In this document: positions 1 through 9,764 of the stretch, piece by piece
How the letters are laid out: each line of letters starts with the position of its first letter
Position numbering within the stretch: position 1 is the stretch's first letter
Assembly (NCBI RefSeq): GCF_000379765.1
Contig: NZ_KB903487.1
Location: 186,001-250,000, forward strand
DNA length: 64,000 nucleotides
From: Flexithrix dorotheae DSM 6795
GTDB lineage: Bacteria > Bacteroidota > Bacteroidia > Cytophagales > Flammeovirgaceae
Direction of reading: 5' to 3'
Translations under genes and position numbers: made by a program
The notes under the pieces: generated by a model
Databases searched by the model: none
What the model saw: the letters and a program-made list of their open reading frames with translations, nothing else
Told to the model about the DNA's origin: nothing

Positions 1-724
1 CAGGCAAATGGATTTCTCCTCAATTTTAATTTTAATAAGTGGTAATTAATTCTGGTTAGTCAGATCAACTATCTCCCCTAGTTTTAATTCTTTCAATATT
101 TATTAAGGGACCAAGTGTTTATTTAGGCAATCAAGACCAACATTAACAATACCACACACACCATAAAGAATCCCCGATTTTTCATTTTTATAGAGTTTTA
201 CGTAAAATGATAACACCTATGTAATCATTAAAGTTGGGTACTTTTCAGGCTTTGAATAGCACATTTCCGGGATATTTTTAAATTCTGTTATTCTTCTGGG
301 AGTCTTTAGAGCGGTTTTAAAAAAATGGTTTATCGACTTTTTAGAAATATCTCAAACTAATGGACGAAAATAGTCCTGATTCGAAAATATTATTTCTTGA
401 AAATTGATAAAGGAGTCTTGAAAAACCTCCCTGTATCCACTCTGGAAGGGAGAGAAAAGTTTCTTCTTCAATTGAAGGGGCCTGGGGGATGAAATAAGTG
501 AGAGATTTTTTGGATGTCCTTTATAATGAAAAAGGTTGGGGATTTTTTTGAAAATAAAATTATTTAATTGCTGATTATCAGTGTTTTAAGCTGAAGTATT
601 TAAAAGTAGAATTATTTCCGTCCGCTTAGTATATTCAATTATTTAATAATATTTTTGCAATCCATTTATTCAAATGTTGAAAATCTGGTATAAGTTATTA
701 GAATCAATTTAAAAATATATTAAA
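1..724. other. intergenic region upstream of aspS
   Basis: No coding region or RNA gene is evident in this AT-rich stretch. It holds a short hairpin, CTCCCT at 427-432 pairing with AGGGAG at 447-452, and a 12-bp palindrome CTTCAATTGAAG at 466-477. The aspS promoter candidate lies at its right end. The left part may be the flank of a gene outside the window. Confidence 0.5.
626..657 (+). promoter_or_regulatory. candidate aspS promoter
   Basis: TATTTTTG at 650-657 fits the Bacteroidota -7 box TAnnTTTG. A TTAG at 626-629 sits 20 nt upstream, about where the -33 TTTG element is expected. The predicted transcript would start near 664, giving a leader of about 60 nt. Confidence 0.45.
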
Positions 725-2473
725 ATGCTTAGGAGTCATACTTGCGGAGAGCTAAGGAATGAACATGTTGGACAAAAAGTTACCTTATCCGGCTGGGTAC
801 AAAGGGTAAGAGATAAAGGAGGATTAGTCTGGATAGATTTAAGAGACCGATATGGAATTACTCAATTAGTAGGTGAGGAAGGAGTTACCGGTGCGGATGT
901 ATTGGAAAGTATGAAAAACCTTGGTCGGGAGTATGTGATTCAGGTAGAAGGAGAAGTGACTGAGCGGTTTTCCAAGAATGATAAACTGGCCACAGGAGAC
1001 ATTGAAATCAAAATTGCAGCACTTACCGTATTGAACGGAGCTAAGGTTCCTCCCTTTAAAATTGAGGATGAAACCGATGGAGGAGAAGATTTAAGGATGA
1101 AATACAGGTATTTAGATTTGAGGAGAAATCCGATCAGGGAAAATCTGGTATTAAGACACCGACTCGCTAAAGAAACAAGGAATTACCTGGATGCCCAATC
1201 TTTTATCGAGGTAGAAACTCCTGTTTTAATTAAATCTACGCCTGAAGGAGCTAGAGATTTTTTAGTGCCTTCAAGGATGAATCCCGGAGAGTTTTATGCC
1301 TTACCCCAGTCACCCCAAACTTTCAAACAATTGTTGATGGTTTCCGGCTTCGACCGATATTATCAGATTGTGAAATGTTTCAGGGATGAAGATTTAAGGG
1401 CAGACAGACAACCGGAGTTTACCCAAATAGATTGTGAATTGGCTTTCGTAACCAGAGAGGATATTCTTAATCTTTTTGAAGGATTAATGAAGCATCTTTT
1501 AAAAGAAGTGAAAGGTGTGGAAGTGGATAATTTCCCTAGAATGGATTATCAGGATGCCATGAAATATTATGGAAATGATAAGCCTGATATTCGGTTCGAT
1601 ATGAAATTGACCGACCTGAATGATGTGGCCCAGAACAAAGGTTTTAATGTTTTTGATAGTGCGGAAATAGTATTGGGAATCTGTGCGGAAGGTTGTGCCG
1701 AATATACCAGAAAGCAAATCGACCAATTGACTGACTGGGTGAAAAGACCTCAGATTGGTGCTAAAGGGATGGTTTATGTTAAATGTAATCCTGATGGCAG
1801 CTTCAAATCTTCAGTGGATAAATTCTACAGCCAGGATGACTTGAAAGCCTGGGCGGAAAAATGTAATGCAAAACCAGGGGATTTAATTCTGGTCTTATCC
1901 GGGGAGTTAAATCATACCAGAAAAGCCATGAGTGAGTTGCGATTGGAAATGGGCGAAAGACTTGGGTTAAGAGATAAAAATACTTTCAAGCCACTTTGGG
2001 TTGTGAACTTCCCATTGCTGGAATGGGATGAAGATACCAAAAGATTCCATGCCATGCACCATCCGTTTACTTCTCCTGTTCCAGAAGATTTGGACAAACT
2101 TGAAACTGATCCGGGTAGTGTTAATGCCAATGCATATGACATGGTCATCAATGGGGTGGAAATTGGCGGTGGTTCAATCAGAATTCACGATAAGGAAATC
2201 CAATCAAGAATGTTTGATGCACTTGGATTTACCAAAGAAGAGGCCCAGGCACAATTTGGATTTTTAATGGAAGCCTTTGAGTTTGGCGCACCTCCACATG
2301 GTGGAATTGCTTTTGGTTTTGACAGAATTTGTTCTCTTTTCGGAGGTTCCGATTCCATCAGAGATTACATTGCCTTCTCTAAAAACACTTCGGGAAGAGA
2401 TGTAATGATTGATTCTCCTTCTCCAACTAATGATGAACAATTGAAGGAATTAGGTATTGCGCTTAGGAAATAA
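725..2473 (+). CDS. aspS: aspartate--tRNA ligase
   Basis: Class II aminoacyl-tRNA synthetase that charges tRNA(Asp) with aspartate in the cytoplasm. The N-terminal OB-fold anticodon-binding domain covers roughly residues 1-110 ([20 protein letters not shown]). The catalytic core carries motif 2 as [18 protein letters not shown] and motif 3 as GIAFGFDRI near the C-terminus. A central insertion (about 280-400) matches the GAD domain of bacterial-type AspRS, and 582 residues is the usual bacterial length. The ATG lies about 60 nt below a good -7 box. It appears monocistronic, since the next genes are on the opposite strand. Confidence 0.97.
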   Translation: MLRSHTCGELRNEHVGQKVTLSGWVQRVRDKGGLVWIDLRDRYGITQLVGEEGVTGADVLESMKNLGREYVIQVEGEVTERFSKNDKLATGDIEIKIAALTVLNGAKVPPFKIEDETDGGEDLRMKYRYLDLRRNPIRENLVLRHRLAKETRNYLDAQSFIEVETPVLIKSTPEGARDFLVPSRMNPGEFYALPQSPQTFKQLLMVSGFDRYYQIVKCFRDEDLRADRQPEFTQIDCELAFVTREDILNLFEGLMKHLLKEVKGVEVDNFPRMDYQDAMKYYGNDKPDIRFDMKLTDLNDVAQNKGFNVFDSAEIVLGICAEGCAEYTRKQIDQLTDWVKRPQIGAKGMVYVKCNPDGSFKSSVDKFYSQDDLKAWAEKCNAKPGDLILVLSGELNHTRKAMSELRLEMGERLGLRDKNTFKPLWVVNFPLLEWDEDTKRFHAMHHPFTSPVPEDLDKLETDPGSVNANAYDMVINGVEIGGGSIRIHDKEIQSRMFDALGFTKEEAQAQFGFLMEAFEFGAPPHGGIAFGFDRICSLFGGSDSIRDYIAFSKNTSGRDVMIDSPSPTNDEQLKELGIALRK

Positions 2474-2549
2474 TGGGGAAAGCTTAGTTTTACTGAAAAG
2501 CAATTGAGCTTCTAATTTTCAAGAAACAAGAAGTCAGACGCCAGAAATT

Positions 2550-2587
2550 TTTTGCCTCTTTTTCATCTAATGGAAAAAGGGGCAAAA
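2550..2587. terminator. hairpin between convergent aspS and DUF218 genes
   Basis: A 15-bp stem with one G-T wobble pairs 2550-2564 with 2573-2587 around an 8-nt loop. It lies between the ends of two convergent genes, where a bidirectional terminator is expected. Neither side has a clean run of T after the stem, so the call rests on the stem and position. Confidence 0.4.
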
Positions 2588-2673
2588 GTTTAAGCTTCTT
2601 GCATGATTTCTCATTTATGTAATAAGGTTTTTGGAAATAAAAGAAAATCCGATTCCTTAAAAAAATCAGGGAT

Positions 2674-3285
2674 TTAGTCTCTTTGGTTTAAGTAATCTAA
2701 TACTTCTTCCACAGAGCCTAAATCCCCTTTTTTATTGTAGATTTCAATTCTTTCCAATTCACCATAGATCAAGTCCTTTCTGTCACCGGTTAAGGTGCCC
2801 TGGGAATGTGTCACTTTTTCCTGCCAGCGTAAAGGTTCTCCGGATATACTATAAATTTTAATAGAAGGATAAATTTTTAAGGCAACTGTAACAGCAGTCA
2901 TAAAGGCTCTTAATTGTTGAAACGGAGAAGCCATTACGATTAAAGTTTTATATTCTTTTTCCTTACAATGGCTGATGGCGGCCTGAGCTTCTATTAGGGT
3001 ATGCAGTATAGGTGTATCATCCTGTAATATTCCTTCAATTTTATTGGAAGGAATTCCCATTTGGATAAGTCCTTTTTCCCAAAGTTCAAACCCTGGATAG
3101 CCACTTTTAGGTGCACAATTGATAAGTAAAACCTTCTGAGCCAATTTTTCATAAATTACTTTTTTGGCTCCCAAAAAAGCAGAGTCTTGATTATCAGCTG
3201 TTTGACCAAAAAGAAAAAGAGCATCAGATGGCCGATGAGGTATGTAATCACTAAATACTCTGTTTTGCAATTCAAAAATTTTCAT
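2674..3285 (-). CDS. YdcF-like DUF218 domain protein
   Basis: This 203-residue protein resembles the DUF218/YdcF (ElyC/SanA) family, proteins of poorly defined function sometimes linked to envelope integrity. Visible family-like features are the early LFLFGQTADNQD segment, a central LLINCAPKSGYPG and LIVMASPFQQLRA, and a late ISGEPLRWQEKV. No signal peptide or membrane segment is seen, unlike ElyC and SanA, so it is probably cytoplasmic. It lies 30 nt downstream of the purine nucleoside phosphorylase gene on the same strand, so the two are probably cotranscribed. That pairing hints at a nucleotide- or sugar-related role but does not prove it. Confidence 0.6.
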   Translation of the reverse strand: MKIFELQNRVFSDYIPHRPSDALFLFGQTADNQDSAFLGAKKVIYEKLAQKVLLINCAPKSGYPGFELWEKGLIQMGIPSNKIEGILQDDTPILHTLIEAQAAISHCKEKEYKTLIVMASPFQQLRAFMTAVTVALKIYPSIKIYSISGEPLRWQEKVTHSQGTLTGDRKDLIYGELERIEIYNKKGDLGSVEEVLDYLNQRD

Positions 3286-3315
3286 GAAGGAAATGGAATA
3301 ATGTTTTTGGGGAAA

Positions 3316-4134
3316 TTAATTCACTTTTACCACTAATTCTTTAATAAGCTTAGTAAGGTTGGGTTCTGCTTTTGCAGCTGCTGCAATCACTTCCTGAATA
3401 GTGATTTTTTTTACTTTGCCAGGAGAGCAAAGGTCTGTAATAACAGAAACAGCAAATACAGGAATTTCCATTTGTCTGGCTACAATTACTTCCGGAACGG
3501 TGGACATACCTACTGCATCAGCGCCTATTATTCTCAGGTATTTATACTCTGCCTTAGTTTCCAGATTAGGTCCGGGTACACTGACATAAACACCCTCTTT
3601 AAGATTAATTTGATGAGCATTTGAAATTTCATGTGCCAGGGAAATTAATTCCAAATCATAAGGTTCACTCATATCAGGAAATCGCACCCCAAAATCATCA
3701 AGGTTAGGGCCGGTGAGAGGGTTTTCGTATTGCAGATTGATATGATCATTAATCACCATCAAATCGCTTGTTTCATATTCAGGATCCAATCCTCCCGCAG
3801 CATTGGAAACAAATAAATACTTGATGCCCAATAATTTCATTACCCTTACAGGGAAGGTAACTTCTTTCATATTATACCCCTCATAATAATGAAATCTGCC
3901 CTGCATAACCACCACAGGTTTACCTGATAATTTTCCAAAAATGAGTTTTCCGGAATGGGTTTCTACAGTGGAAACAGGGAAATGGGGTATTTTTTCGTAA
4001 GGAATGATTTCCTGGATTTCGATATCATTTACAAGTGCGCCAAGGCCTGTTCCCAGAATAATACCAACTTCTGGTACTAAATCGCACTTTGATTTTAGAA
4101 AATTACTGGCTTCTTGAATTTGTGCTGAAGTCAT
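3316..4134 (-). CDS. purine nucleoside phosphorylase (trimeric type)
   Basis: Cleaves purine nucleosides with phosphate to the free base and ribose-1-phosphate in purine salvage. The 272 residues have the trimeric (PNP/MTAP) family layout: phosphate loop GIILGTGLG at 24-32, [22 protein letters not shown] and [10 protein letters not shown]. Glu192 and Met210 align with the human base-contacting Glu201 and Met219. The residue matching human Asn243 is Asp234 (VITDL). Asn at that site favours 6-oxopurines, and Asp in human PNP was reported to shift preference toward adenosine. The gene is first of a two-gene unit with the DUF218 gene. Confidence 0.93.
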   Translation of the reverse strand: MTSAQIQEASNFLKSKCDLVPEVGIILGTGLGALVNDIEIQEIIPYEKIPHFPVSTVETHSGKLIFGKLSGKPVVVMQGRFHYYEGYNMKEVTFPVRVMKLLGIKYLFVSNAAGGLDPEYETSDLMVINDHINLQYENPLTGPNLDDFGVRFPDMSEPYDLELISLAHEISNAHQINLKEGVYVSVPGPNLETKAEYKYLRIIGADAVGMSTVPEVIVARQMEIPVFAVSVITDLCSPGKVKKITIQEVIAAAAKAEPNLTKLIKELVVKVN

Positions 4135-4203
4135 TTGATAGGGGTTTAGATTTCCGGGCTAATGTTAATACAAAAAAATCAGAAAGCTAAACCCGTGGTG
4201 GTT

Positions 4204-4551
4204 TTATTGAACAGGAACCACTACTTTTTTCCCTTTTTTCTTTTTGGTTTTACCTGGTTGTTTTTTACCAAATAACTTGAATTTTTTTCCCCTTTTGTTT
4301 TTAGGTACTTTTCTTTTACTCACATCTTTTTTACCACCAACTTTTTCCCCATATCTCAGGTTTTGTTTTCTGTACCAGGGCAAACCACGGTATAATTCCC
4401 CACCATGGTAATGATGCATCCTAACCATACAGCCACTTTGTCCTTTTCCACTGGGTTGCAAAGGACACATTTTAGGACCACAAGATGAGAGAATAATAAT
4501 TAAGGCTATTCCCGGCAAAGTTTTCCTCAAAATATTCTTGTGAATGCGCAT
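4204..4551 (-). CDS. small lysine-rich lipoprotein, unknown function
   Basis: The start is placed at an internal ATG at 4551 rather than 4581. This gives a normal signal, basic MRIHKNILRK then a hydrophobic run ending in a lipobox ILSSC. The mature part of about 90 residues starts with a Cys/His-rich segment (CPLQPSGKGQSGC then MVRMHHYHGG). It ends in a very basic tail of Lys and Arg blocks (KKQPGKTKKKKGKK). No domain is recognised. The tail could bind anionic envelope polymers such as LPS, exopolysaccharide or polyphosphate, but that is inference. Two other very basic exported proteins are encoded in this window (33584 and 52353). Confidence 0.65.
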   Translation of the reverse strand: MRIHKNILRKTLPGIALIIILSSCGPKMCPLQPSGKGQSGCMVRMHHYHGGELYRGLPWYRKQNLRYGEKVGGKKDVSKRKVPKNKRGKKFKLFGKKQPGKTKKKKGKKVVVPVQ

Positions 4552-4581
4552 AGTGGATCTGTAAATAATAGCAGAAATCAA

Positions 4582-4997
4582 TTTAAAAAATATAAAAATA
4601 GTTTACATCCGTTTTCCACTTGTTCTTTTTGCTCAATACTTCTTTGTTTTTTCGTTGTGTAACGCTGCAATGCATCTCAAAAACACATCGTCTTGGGCAA
4701 AAATTAAGACGTTTAAAAGCGGATTAAATTCTTTCAACTTTACTAAAAAAGCATTTATCATTCCAAGTTGGAAAAGGGTCTTTTCACAGTCCCTGTGATT
4801 AATTCCAAATTAGTCCTTAAATTTTAGGCTGGTTTTTAAAATTATGGAACGTAATCTACTTTATTCAATTTTATATTTAATCAACATAATCATTTAATGC
4901 ATCCGGCAAATATTATTCAAACTATTAAAATTTCCAGAAATAGAATTGTGATTTGATTAATTTTGTTGATAGATGAGAATTATAAAAAAAGAAATTC
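4582..4997. other. 416-bp intergenic region before dapF
   Basis: This AT-rich gap separates the divergent lipoprotein gene and dapF. No open frame with codon structure and no RNA gene were seen. TAATTTTG at 4958-4965 fits the -7 box TAnnTTTG and could start dapF transcription near 4972, leaving a leader of about 26 nt. A convincing -33 element was not found. Confidence 0.4.
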
Positions 4998-5765
4998 ATG
5001 GAGCTAAAATTTTATAAATATCAGGGAACAGGAAATGATTTTGTGATGATAGATGACAGGAGAGGAGAGTTTAATCAAAGTAACCACCAATTAATTGAGA
5101 AGCTGTGTGACCGCAAATTTGGAGTTGGTGCAGACGGACTAATTTTGTTGAGGAATCATTTAGAGTCTGATTTTGAAATGATTTATTTTAATGCAGATGG
5201 TTATGAAGGGTCGATGTGTGGGAATGGTGGCAGGTGCGCTGTGAGATTTGCCCATGATCTGAAAATTTTTGAGGAAAATACCACTTTTTTAGCGGTAGAC
5301 GGCCTGCATGAAGCTAAAGTGGATGGGGACTGGATTCACTTAAAAATGGGTGAAGTCAGCCCAGTGGAAAAAGGAAATGATTATTGGTTTTTGGACACGG
5401 GTTCCCCACATTACATCAAGTTTGTAGAAAATATTGAAAATTTTGACGTTTTCGGAGAAGGCAAAAAAATACGACATGATTACAGAGAAGAAGGCACAAA
5501 CGTCAATTTTCTGGAGATAAAAGATGATAATAGTCTTTTTGTGAGAACTTTCGAGCGAGGAGTGGAAAACGAAACTTTATCTTGTGGTACTGGTGTAACG
5601 GCTGCCGCTTTAATTTCAAAAGAAAAGAATTTGAAAAGTCCTGTAAGTATCAAAACCCTTGGTGGCCAGCTTAAGGTTGCATTTGAAGAAGAAAATGGTG
5701 CTTTTAAGAATATTTATCTGATTGGTCCCGCTGAAAGGGTGTTCAGTGGAACTATTAAAATTTGA
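4998..5765 (+). CDS. dapF: diaminopimelate epimerase
   Basis: Interconverts LL- and meso-diaminopimelate, supplying peptidoglycan precursor and the last intermediate before lysine. Both catalytic cysteines are present in family motifs: Cys74 in SMCGNGGRC and Cys196 in [10 protein letters not shown]. The N-terminal [12 protein letters not shown] motif is also typical. At 255 residues it is near the usual length of about 260-275. It stands alone on the plus strand, with a possible promoter at 4958-4965. Confidence 0.96.
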   Translation: MELKFYKYQGTGNDFVMIDDRRGEFNQSNHQLIEKLCDRKFGVGADGLILLRNHLESDFEMIYFNADGYEGSMCGNGGRCAVRFAHDLKIFEENTTFLAVDGLHEAKVDGDWIHLKMGEVSPVEKGNDYWFLDTGSPHYIKFVENIENFDVFGEGKKIRHDYREEGTNVNFLEIKDDNSLFVRTFERGVENETLSCGTGVTAAALISKEKNLKSPVSIKTLGGQLKVAFEEENGAFKNIYLIGPAERVFSGTIKI

Positions 5766-6101
5766 TAATTTTTGATAATAAATATTTAAGAAGGCTCAGA
5801 TTTCATTTTTATTAAATAAATTTGGTTAGTATCGTTTAAAATTTTACTAAGCTCTTTAGCTTAACTTTTAAATAAAATTTTTTCGACTAACAAACATTCA
5901 TATTTCGTTTAGAGAATTTTTTCAAATCTTAAAAACAGGTTTCCAACTAATTATTAGTAATTTTTGTCCAATTAAGTGAATAATATCAACTCTTTTTAAA
6001 CTATCTAACACTTTCTCTATTTAGTATAAAATCAGTTTATAGAAAATATCAAAATTGCTGTGGAAATGCAGTAAGCTGAATTATTCAAAACATAACATAA
6101 A
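5766..6101. other. 336-bp intergenic region after dapF
   Basis: No gene was seen in this strongly AT-rich gap. The only structure noted is a small hairpin, TAAGCT at 5848-5853 pairing with AGCTTA at 5858-5863, with no T tract. The promoter of the downstream OmpA gene must lie here but no good -7 match was found. Confidence 0.35.
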
Positions 6102-8141
6102 ATGAATAGAATACTATACATTTTTCCTCTGGCCATGATTTTTATGATGTGGAGCTGTGCCACAAGTTATAAATCTGCCGAAAATAAGATGAAGGAGGGT
6201 AAGTATGAAACGGCTATCGAGATGTATAAAAGTTTGATGGCTGATTCGAAGGATCAGAAGTTGATTGCCATGGCAAATTACCATATTGGTGAGTGTTACA
6301 GGCTATCCAACAGAATGCCCATGGCAGAGCCATTCTACAAAAAAGCTTTTAAGAGCCAGGTTATTGAAGATGAAAACCTTCTTTACCATTATGCCTTTGC
6401 TTTAAAAGCTGTGGGTAATTATGAATCGGCAGAAAAAGGTTTTAAGAAATATGTGCAGGAAGGTTCTAATTATAACCAGACGAAAAGGGCCAGGCAGGAA
6501 CTGAAAAACCTGACAGAAGTAGGAAAACTATCTGAACCTGATCCCTACATAACTATTGAAAACTGTGATGCATTAAATTCAAGTGCGGCTGAATATTCCC
6601 CAATTGTTGTTGATGATAGATTAATATTCACCAGTTCCAGAGAAAGTTCCATGATCTATGAAGCTACCGGAACTGGTTTTACCAATTTGTTTTACTACGA
6701 CCTGGATAAAGATAAAAATTGTGAAGGAACTCCAACTCCATTTAATGATCTGGTAAATCTGGAAGGTTTTCATGAAGCTTCTCCAACATTTACCAAGAAT
6801 GGAAAAGTAATGGTATTTGCCAGAAGTAATGCGGGCAAAAAGAAAGATATTATTAGAGATGTAAAACTGTACTATTCCCAGTTTGATGGAGAAAACTGGT
6901 CTGAAGCCAAAGTATTGTTTCCTGTGAGTAATTATGATAATTACAATGGACAGGCAATTTGGGATGCCTGCCCTGCATTAACGGCTGATGGGGAGCGTCT
7001 GTATTTTGCTTCAAACAGGCCGGGAGGATATGGAGGAATCGATATTTACAGATCGGATTTACAGGCAAATGGACAGTGGAGCAGACCTAAGAACATGGGG
7101 AAAACCATCAATACAGCTGGAAATGACATGTTCCCTTATATTACAAGAGAAAGGGTATTGTATTTTGCTTCAGACGGACATGCAGGGATTGGTGGGCTGG
7201 ATATTTTTAGAGCTACCATGAAAGATGGAAAGATTAAGATTAAAAACTTGGGTGCTCCCATCAATTCCACTGCTGATGATTTTGGTTTAACCCTTAAGGA
7301 CAGGAAAAACGGCTATTTCGCAAGCAATAGGGCTTCCGATGGAGCTAAAGGAGATGATGATATCTATTATTTTGAAGATAATACACCAGATACAAAAACG
7401 GTTAATTACTTCCTGGCTGGAACATCTTATTTGGAAGAAGATATCAACAGAACATTGTTGGCAAATGTGAAAATGGAACTATTAAATGAAAAAGGTGAGG
7501 TGATTGGTGAAACAACATCCGATTCAGTTGGTCGGTTTAAATTTGAAACACCACTTGAAATTGGATATGATTATACAGTAGTCGGAAACAAAACCGACTT
7601 CATTTCAAAATCAAGAATTTTTTCTACTATTGGCAAGGGTATACCTGAGGACGATCTGGAGGATCCTGTTACCAATATTGTTTTTGAAACAGATGTAGTT
7701 TTATTCCAAAATGTATTTATCGCGCTTGAAGGAGGTGGAGGAGATGATGATGGATCTGCAGGTGCTTCTATAGTTTTAGAGGGTATTTTATATGATTTGG
7801 ATTCATGGGAAATAAGGCCGGATGCAGCCAGAGAGCTGGATAAGCTTGTAGCCTTCTTAAAAAGTAAGCCTTATTTAATGGTAGAACTAGGAGCTCATAC
7901 TGACTCCAGGGCCTCCAATAGATATAACATGAAACTATCCAGAAGGAGAGCAGAAGCTGCTGTAGAATATATTGTGGAGCAGGGAATAAGTGAACAAAGA
8001 ATTGTAGCTAAAGGGTATGGGGAGACTCAGTTGGTTATTCCAGATGCGGTTTCTGAAGAAGAGCATCAGGTGAACAGGAGAACAACCGTGACTGTTTTAG
8101 GACAGATTGATCCCTCAGAACTGGATGAATCCGGAGAATAA
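6102..8141 (+). CDS. TPR-PD40-OmpA lipoprotein (PorE-like architecture)
   Basis: Probable outer-membrane lipoprotein that grips peptidoglycan. The signal peptide ends in a lipobox with Cys19 (MWSC). TPR helices follow (about 25-140), then WD40-like PD40 blades (about 160-425) with repeats such as LYFASNRPGGYGGIDIYR. A carboxypeptidase-regulatory-like beta domain (about 440-510) precedes a C-terminal OmpA domain (about 555-670) with GAHTDSRASNRYNMKLSRRR. This order matches PorE of the type IX secretion system. Many Bacteroidota have several such proteins outside that system, so the role is open. A paralogue with the same layout lies at 18420-20537. A strong terminator follows. Confidence 0.85.
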   Translation: MNRILYIFPLAMIFMMWSCATSYKSAENKMKEGKYETAIEMYKSLMADSKDQKLIAMANYHIGECYRLSNRMPMAEPFYKKAFKSQVIEDENLLYHYAFALKAVGNYESAEKGFKKYVQEGSNYNQTKRARQELKNLTEVGKLSEPDPYITIENCDALNSSAAEYSPIVVDDRLIFTSSRESSMIYEATGTGFTNLFYYDLDKDKNCEGTPTPFNDLVNLEGFHEASPTFTKNGKVMVFARSNAGKKKDIIRDVKLYYSQFDGENWSEAKVLFPVSNYDNYNGQAIWDACPALTADGERLYFASNRPGGYGGIDIYRSDLQANGQWSRPKNMGKTINTAGNDMFPYITRERVLYFASDGHAGIGGLDIFRATMKDGKIKIKNLGAPINSTADDFGLTLKDRKNGYFASNRASDGAKGDDDIYYFEDNTPDTKTVNYFLAGTSYLEEDINRTLLANVKMELLNEKGEVIGETTSDSVGRFKFETPLEIGYDYTVVGNKTDFISKSRIFSTIGKGIPEDDLEDPVTNIVFETDVVLFQNVFIALEGGGGDDDGSAGASIVLEGILYDLDSWEIRPDAARELDKLVAFLKSKPYLMVELGAHTDSRASNRYNMKLSRRRAEAAVEYIVEQGISEQRIVAKGYGETQLVIPDAVSEEEHQVNRRTTVTVLGQIDPSELDESGE

Positions 8142-8156
8142 ATAATAGAAATAACT

Positions 8157-8192
8157 AAAAAAGGAAGGTAAGTGATTACCTTCCTTTTTTAG
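8157..8192 (+). terminator. intrinsic terminator after TPR-PD40-OmpA gene
   Basis: A perfect 11-bp stem pairs 8161-8171 (AAGGAAGGTAA) with 8176-8186 around loop GTGA. It is preceded by A residues and followed by a T run. It lies 16 nt after the stop codon at 8141. Confidence 0.85.
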
Positions 8193-8264
8193 TTTTATTA
8201 TCCATCCGGCTTGAGATCAATGTTTTGATTTTAGAAAATAGAATAAATAAACCAGCACTGAGGC

Positions 8265-8678
8265 TTAAAATTCAAAACTTATTTCCTGCTGGATATCCGG
8301 ATTAATGCTCAAAGCTACAGGACAAGAAAGCGCAGCATTTTTAAGTTGTTCTTGCTCGTCTGTGGTTAAGTTATTCTCCTCAAACTTAAAGTGAATTCTG
8401 ATTTTGCTAATGGCCCTTGGGTTGGACTTCATTACCTTTTCAGTTTCATAATTAACCAGTGGCATATTAATGCCATTTTTATTCGAGTATATGCCCATAA
8501 TTGTAACCATACAAGTCCCTAATGCTACGGCAACAAGGTCCGTAGGAGAAAATGATTCTCCTTTACCATGGTTATCAGTTGGGGCATCTGTAATTAATTC
8601 AGTTTCTGATTTTAAGTGGGTTACCTTATTTCTAAGTTGCCCAAGGTAAGCTGATTTGAATTGTATCATGATGAACAA
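8265..8678 (-). CDS. OsmC family peroxide-resistance-type protein
   Basis: OsmC/Ohr-fold proteins reduce organic or fatty-acid hydroperoxides using two cysteines. Both are present here, Cys56 in ALGTCMVT and Cys119 in LSCPVALSINPD. The FSPTDLVAVALGTC and late SCP..LS.NP patterns are typical of the general OsmC branch. At 137 residues the length is normal. An alternative start three codons later (8669) reads MIQFKSAYLG and is equally plausible. The gene diverges from the outer-membrane pair, whose promoter candidate overlaps its 5' end. Confidence 0.85.
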   Translation of the reverse strand: MFIMIQFKSAYLGQLRNKVTHLKSETELITDAPTDNHGKGESFSPTDLVAVALGTCMVTIMGIYSNKNGINMPLVNYETEKVMKSNPRAISKIRIHFKFEENNLTTDEQEQLKNAALSCPVALSINPDIQQEISFEF

Positions 8679-8693
8679 ATTTTTGTATCTTAG
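8661..8693 (+). promoter_or_regulatory. candidate promoter of first tandem outer-membrane gene
   Basis: TATCTTAG at 8686-8693 matches the -7 consensus TAnnTTTG except for one base. TTG at 8661-8663 lies 22 nt upstream in the -33 position. Transcription would start near 8700, about 30 nt before the coding start. The -33 element lies inside the beginning of the divergent osmC-type gene. Confidence 0.45.
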
Positions 8694-8727
8694 CGTTTTC
8701 TGAAAATTTATAGCTATTTAAAACATT

Positions 8728-9471
8728 TTGGAAAAAGTGACAAATAAATTTCTTGTTATATTCCTGTTTATAGTATTATATGCTACAAATGGTTTTGCTC
8801 AATTCTGGACTGAGGCTGATGAAGATTTAATATATCGAAGGGAAAGTGTTTATGGAATTAATTTCAATACGAATGGTGGACTGATAGGTGGCGTTTCCTT
8901 TAAACATGCCAGGGTGATTAATAAATTTATGTTTCATAGCTTTTCTATTGAAGCGGTAAATGTGAAACATCCAAAAGAAAGCCGTTACCAAAACATTTCC
9001 ACTGGGAGTAGTTATATCGCAGGAAAATCCAACTATCTATATGTTTTAAGGCCACAGTATGGTAGGGAGCTTGTTTTATTCCAAAAAGCAAAGGAGCAGG
9101 GTATTCAGGTGAATTTTATACCGGCAATCGGACCAACTCTGGGTATTGTTGCCCCTTATCTCATCCGTTATGAATACCTTAATGGAAGGGTCGCCACCGA
9201 ACCTTACGATTCGAATGTTCATCAGTTAAGTAATATTTTGGGCACAGGTAGTTTTACCGAAAGCCTTTCTCAGGCATCCATTGTGCCTGGTCTCTCTGTA
9301 AAGGCCTCAGTTACTTTTGAATTCGGAACATTTAAAAATAATGTGACAGGATTTGAAGCTGGATTCATGGTAGATGGATTTACTAAGGAAATTATTATCA
9401 TGGAAGAAGCGGACAACCGCCAGGTCTACACCTCAGCTTTTCTAACATTTTTCTACGGAACAAGGAAATAA
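8728..9471 (+). CDS. exported outer-membrane-like protein, tandem copy 1
   Basis: Function not recognised. There is no ATG, so translation begins at TTG (8728) or more simply at GTG (8737). The GTG gives a clean signal peptide TNKFLVIFLFIVLYATNGFA before QFWTEAD. The mature region is rich in alternating hydrophobic, aromatic and glycine segments (YGINFNTNGGLIGGVSFK, VTFEFGTF, FLTFFYGTRK). It ends in an aromatic strand, as in small outer-membrane beta-barrels. The next gene encodes a close paralogue in the same orientation. The family is familiar in Bacteroidota without an assigned role. Confidence 0.75.
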   Translation: MEKVTNKFLVIFLFIVLYATNGFAQFWTEADEDLIYRRESVYGINFNTNGGLIGGVSFKHARVINKFMFHSFSIEAVNVKHPKESRYQNISTGSSYIAGKSNYLYVLRPQYGRELVLFQKAKEQGIQVNFIPAIGPTLGIVAPYLIRYEYLNGRVATEPYDSNVHQLSNILGTGSFTESLSQASIVPGLSVKASVTFEFGTFKNNVTGFEAGFMVDGFTKEIIIMEEADNRQVYTSAFLTFFYGTRK

Positions 9472-9764
9472 TCTTTTCTGACTATAAATTAATTTTACCC
9501 ATAGATACTTTATTGATTACTTTCAATAAGTGTTATATCTCTTGGTTTTAAACTCTTAGTTATAGAACTCCGCCAAAATAAACCTTTCTTTTCAGGGTTA
9601 ATCTTATAAGCTTTCGGGATTTTTTACCCAACTTTTGTTGATTTTCAAGGGTCTTTTTAAGTGGGATACTTTTTTATTAATTAACCCCAATTTTTTAATG
9701 AAAAACCCAAACAACTTCAACTTTTTTCCAGTTTAGTATTTCTCTACATTTTATTACTACCCAT

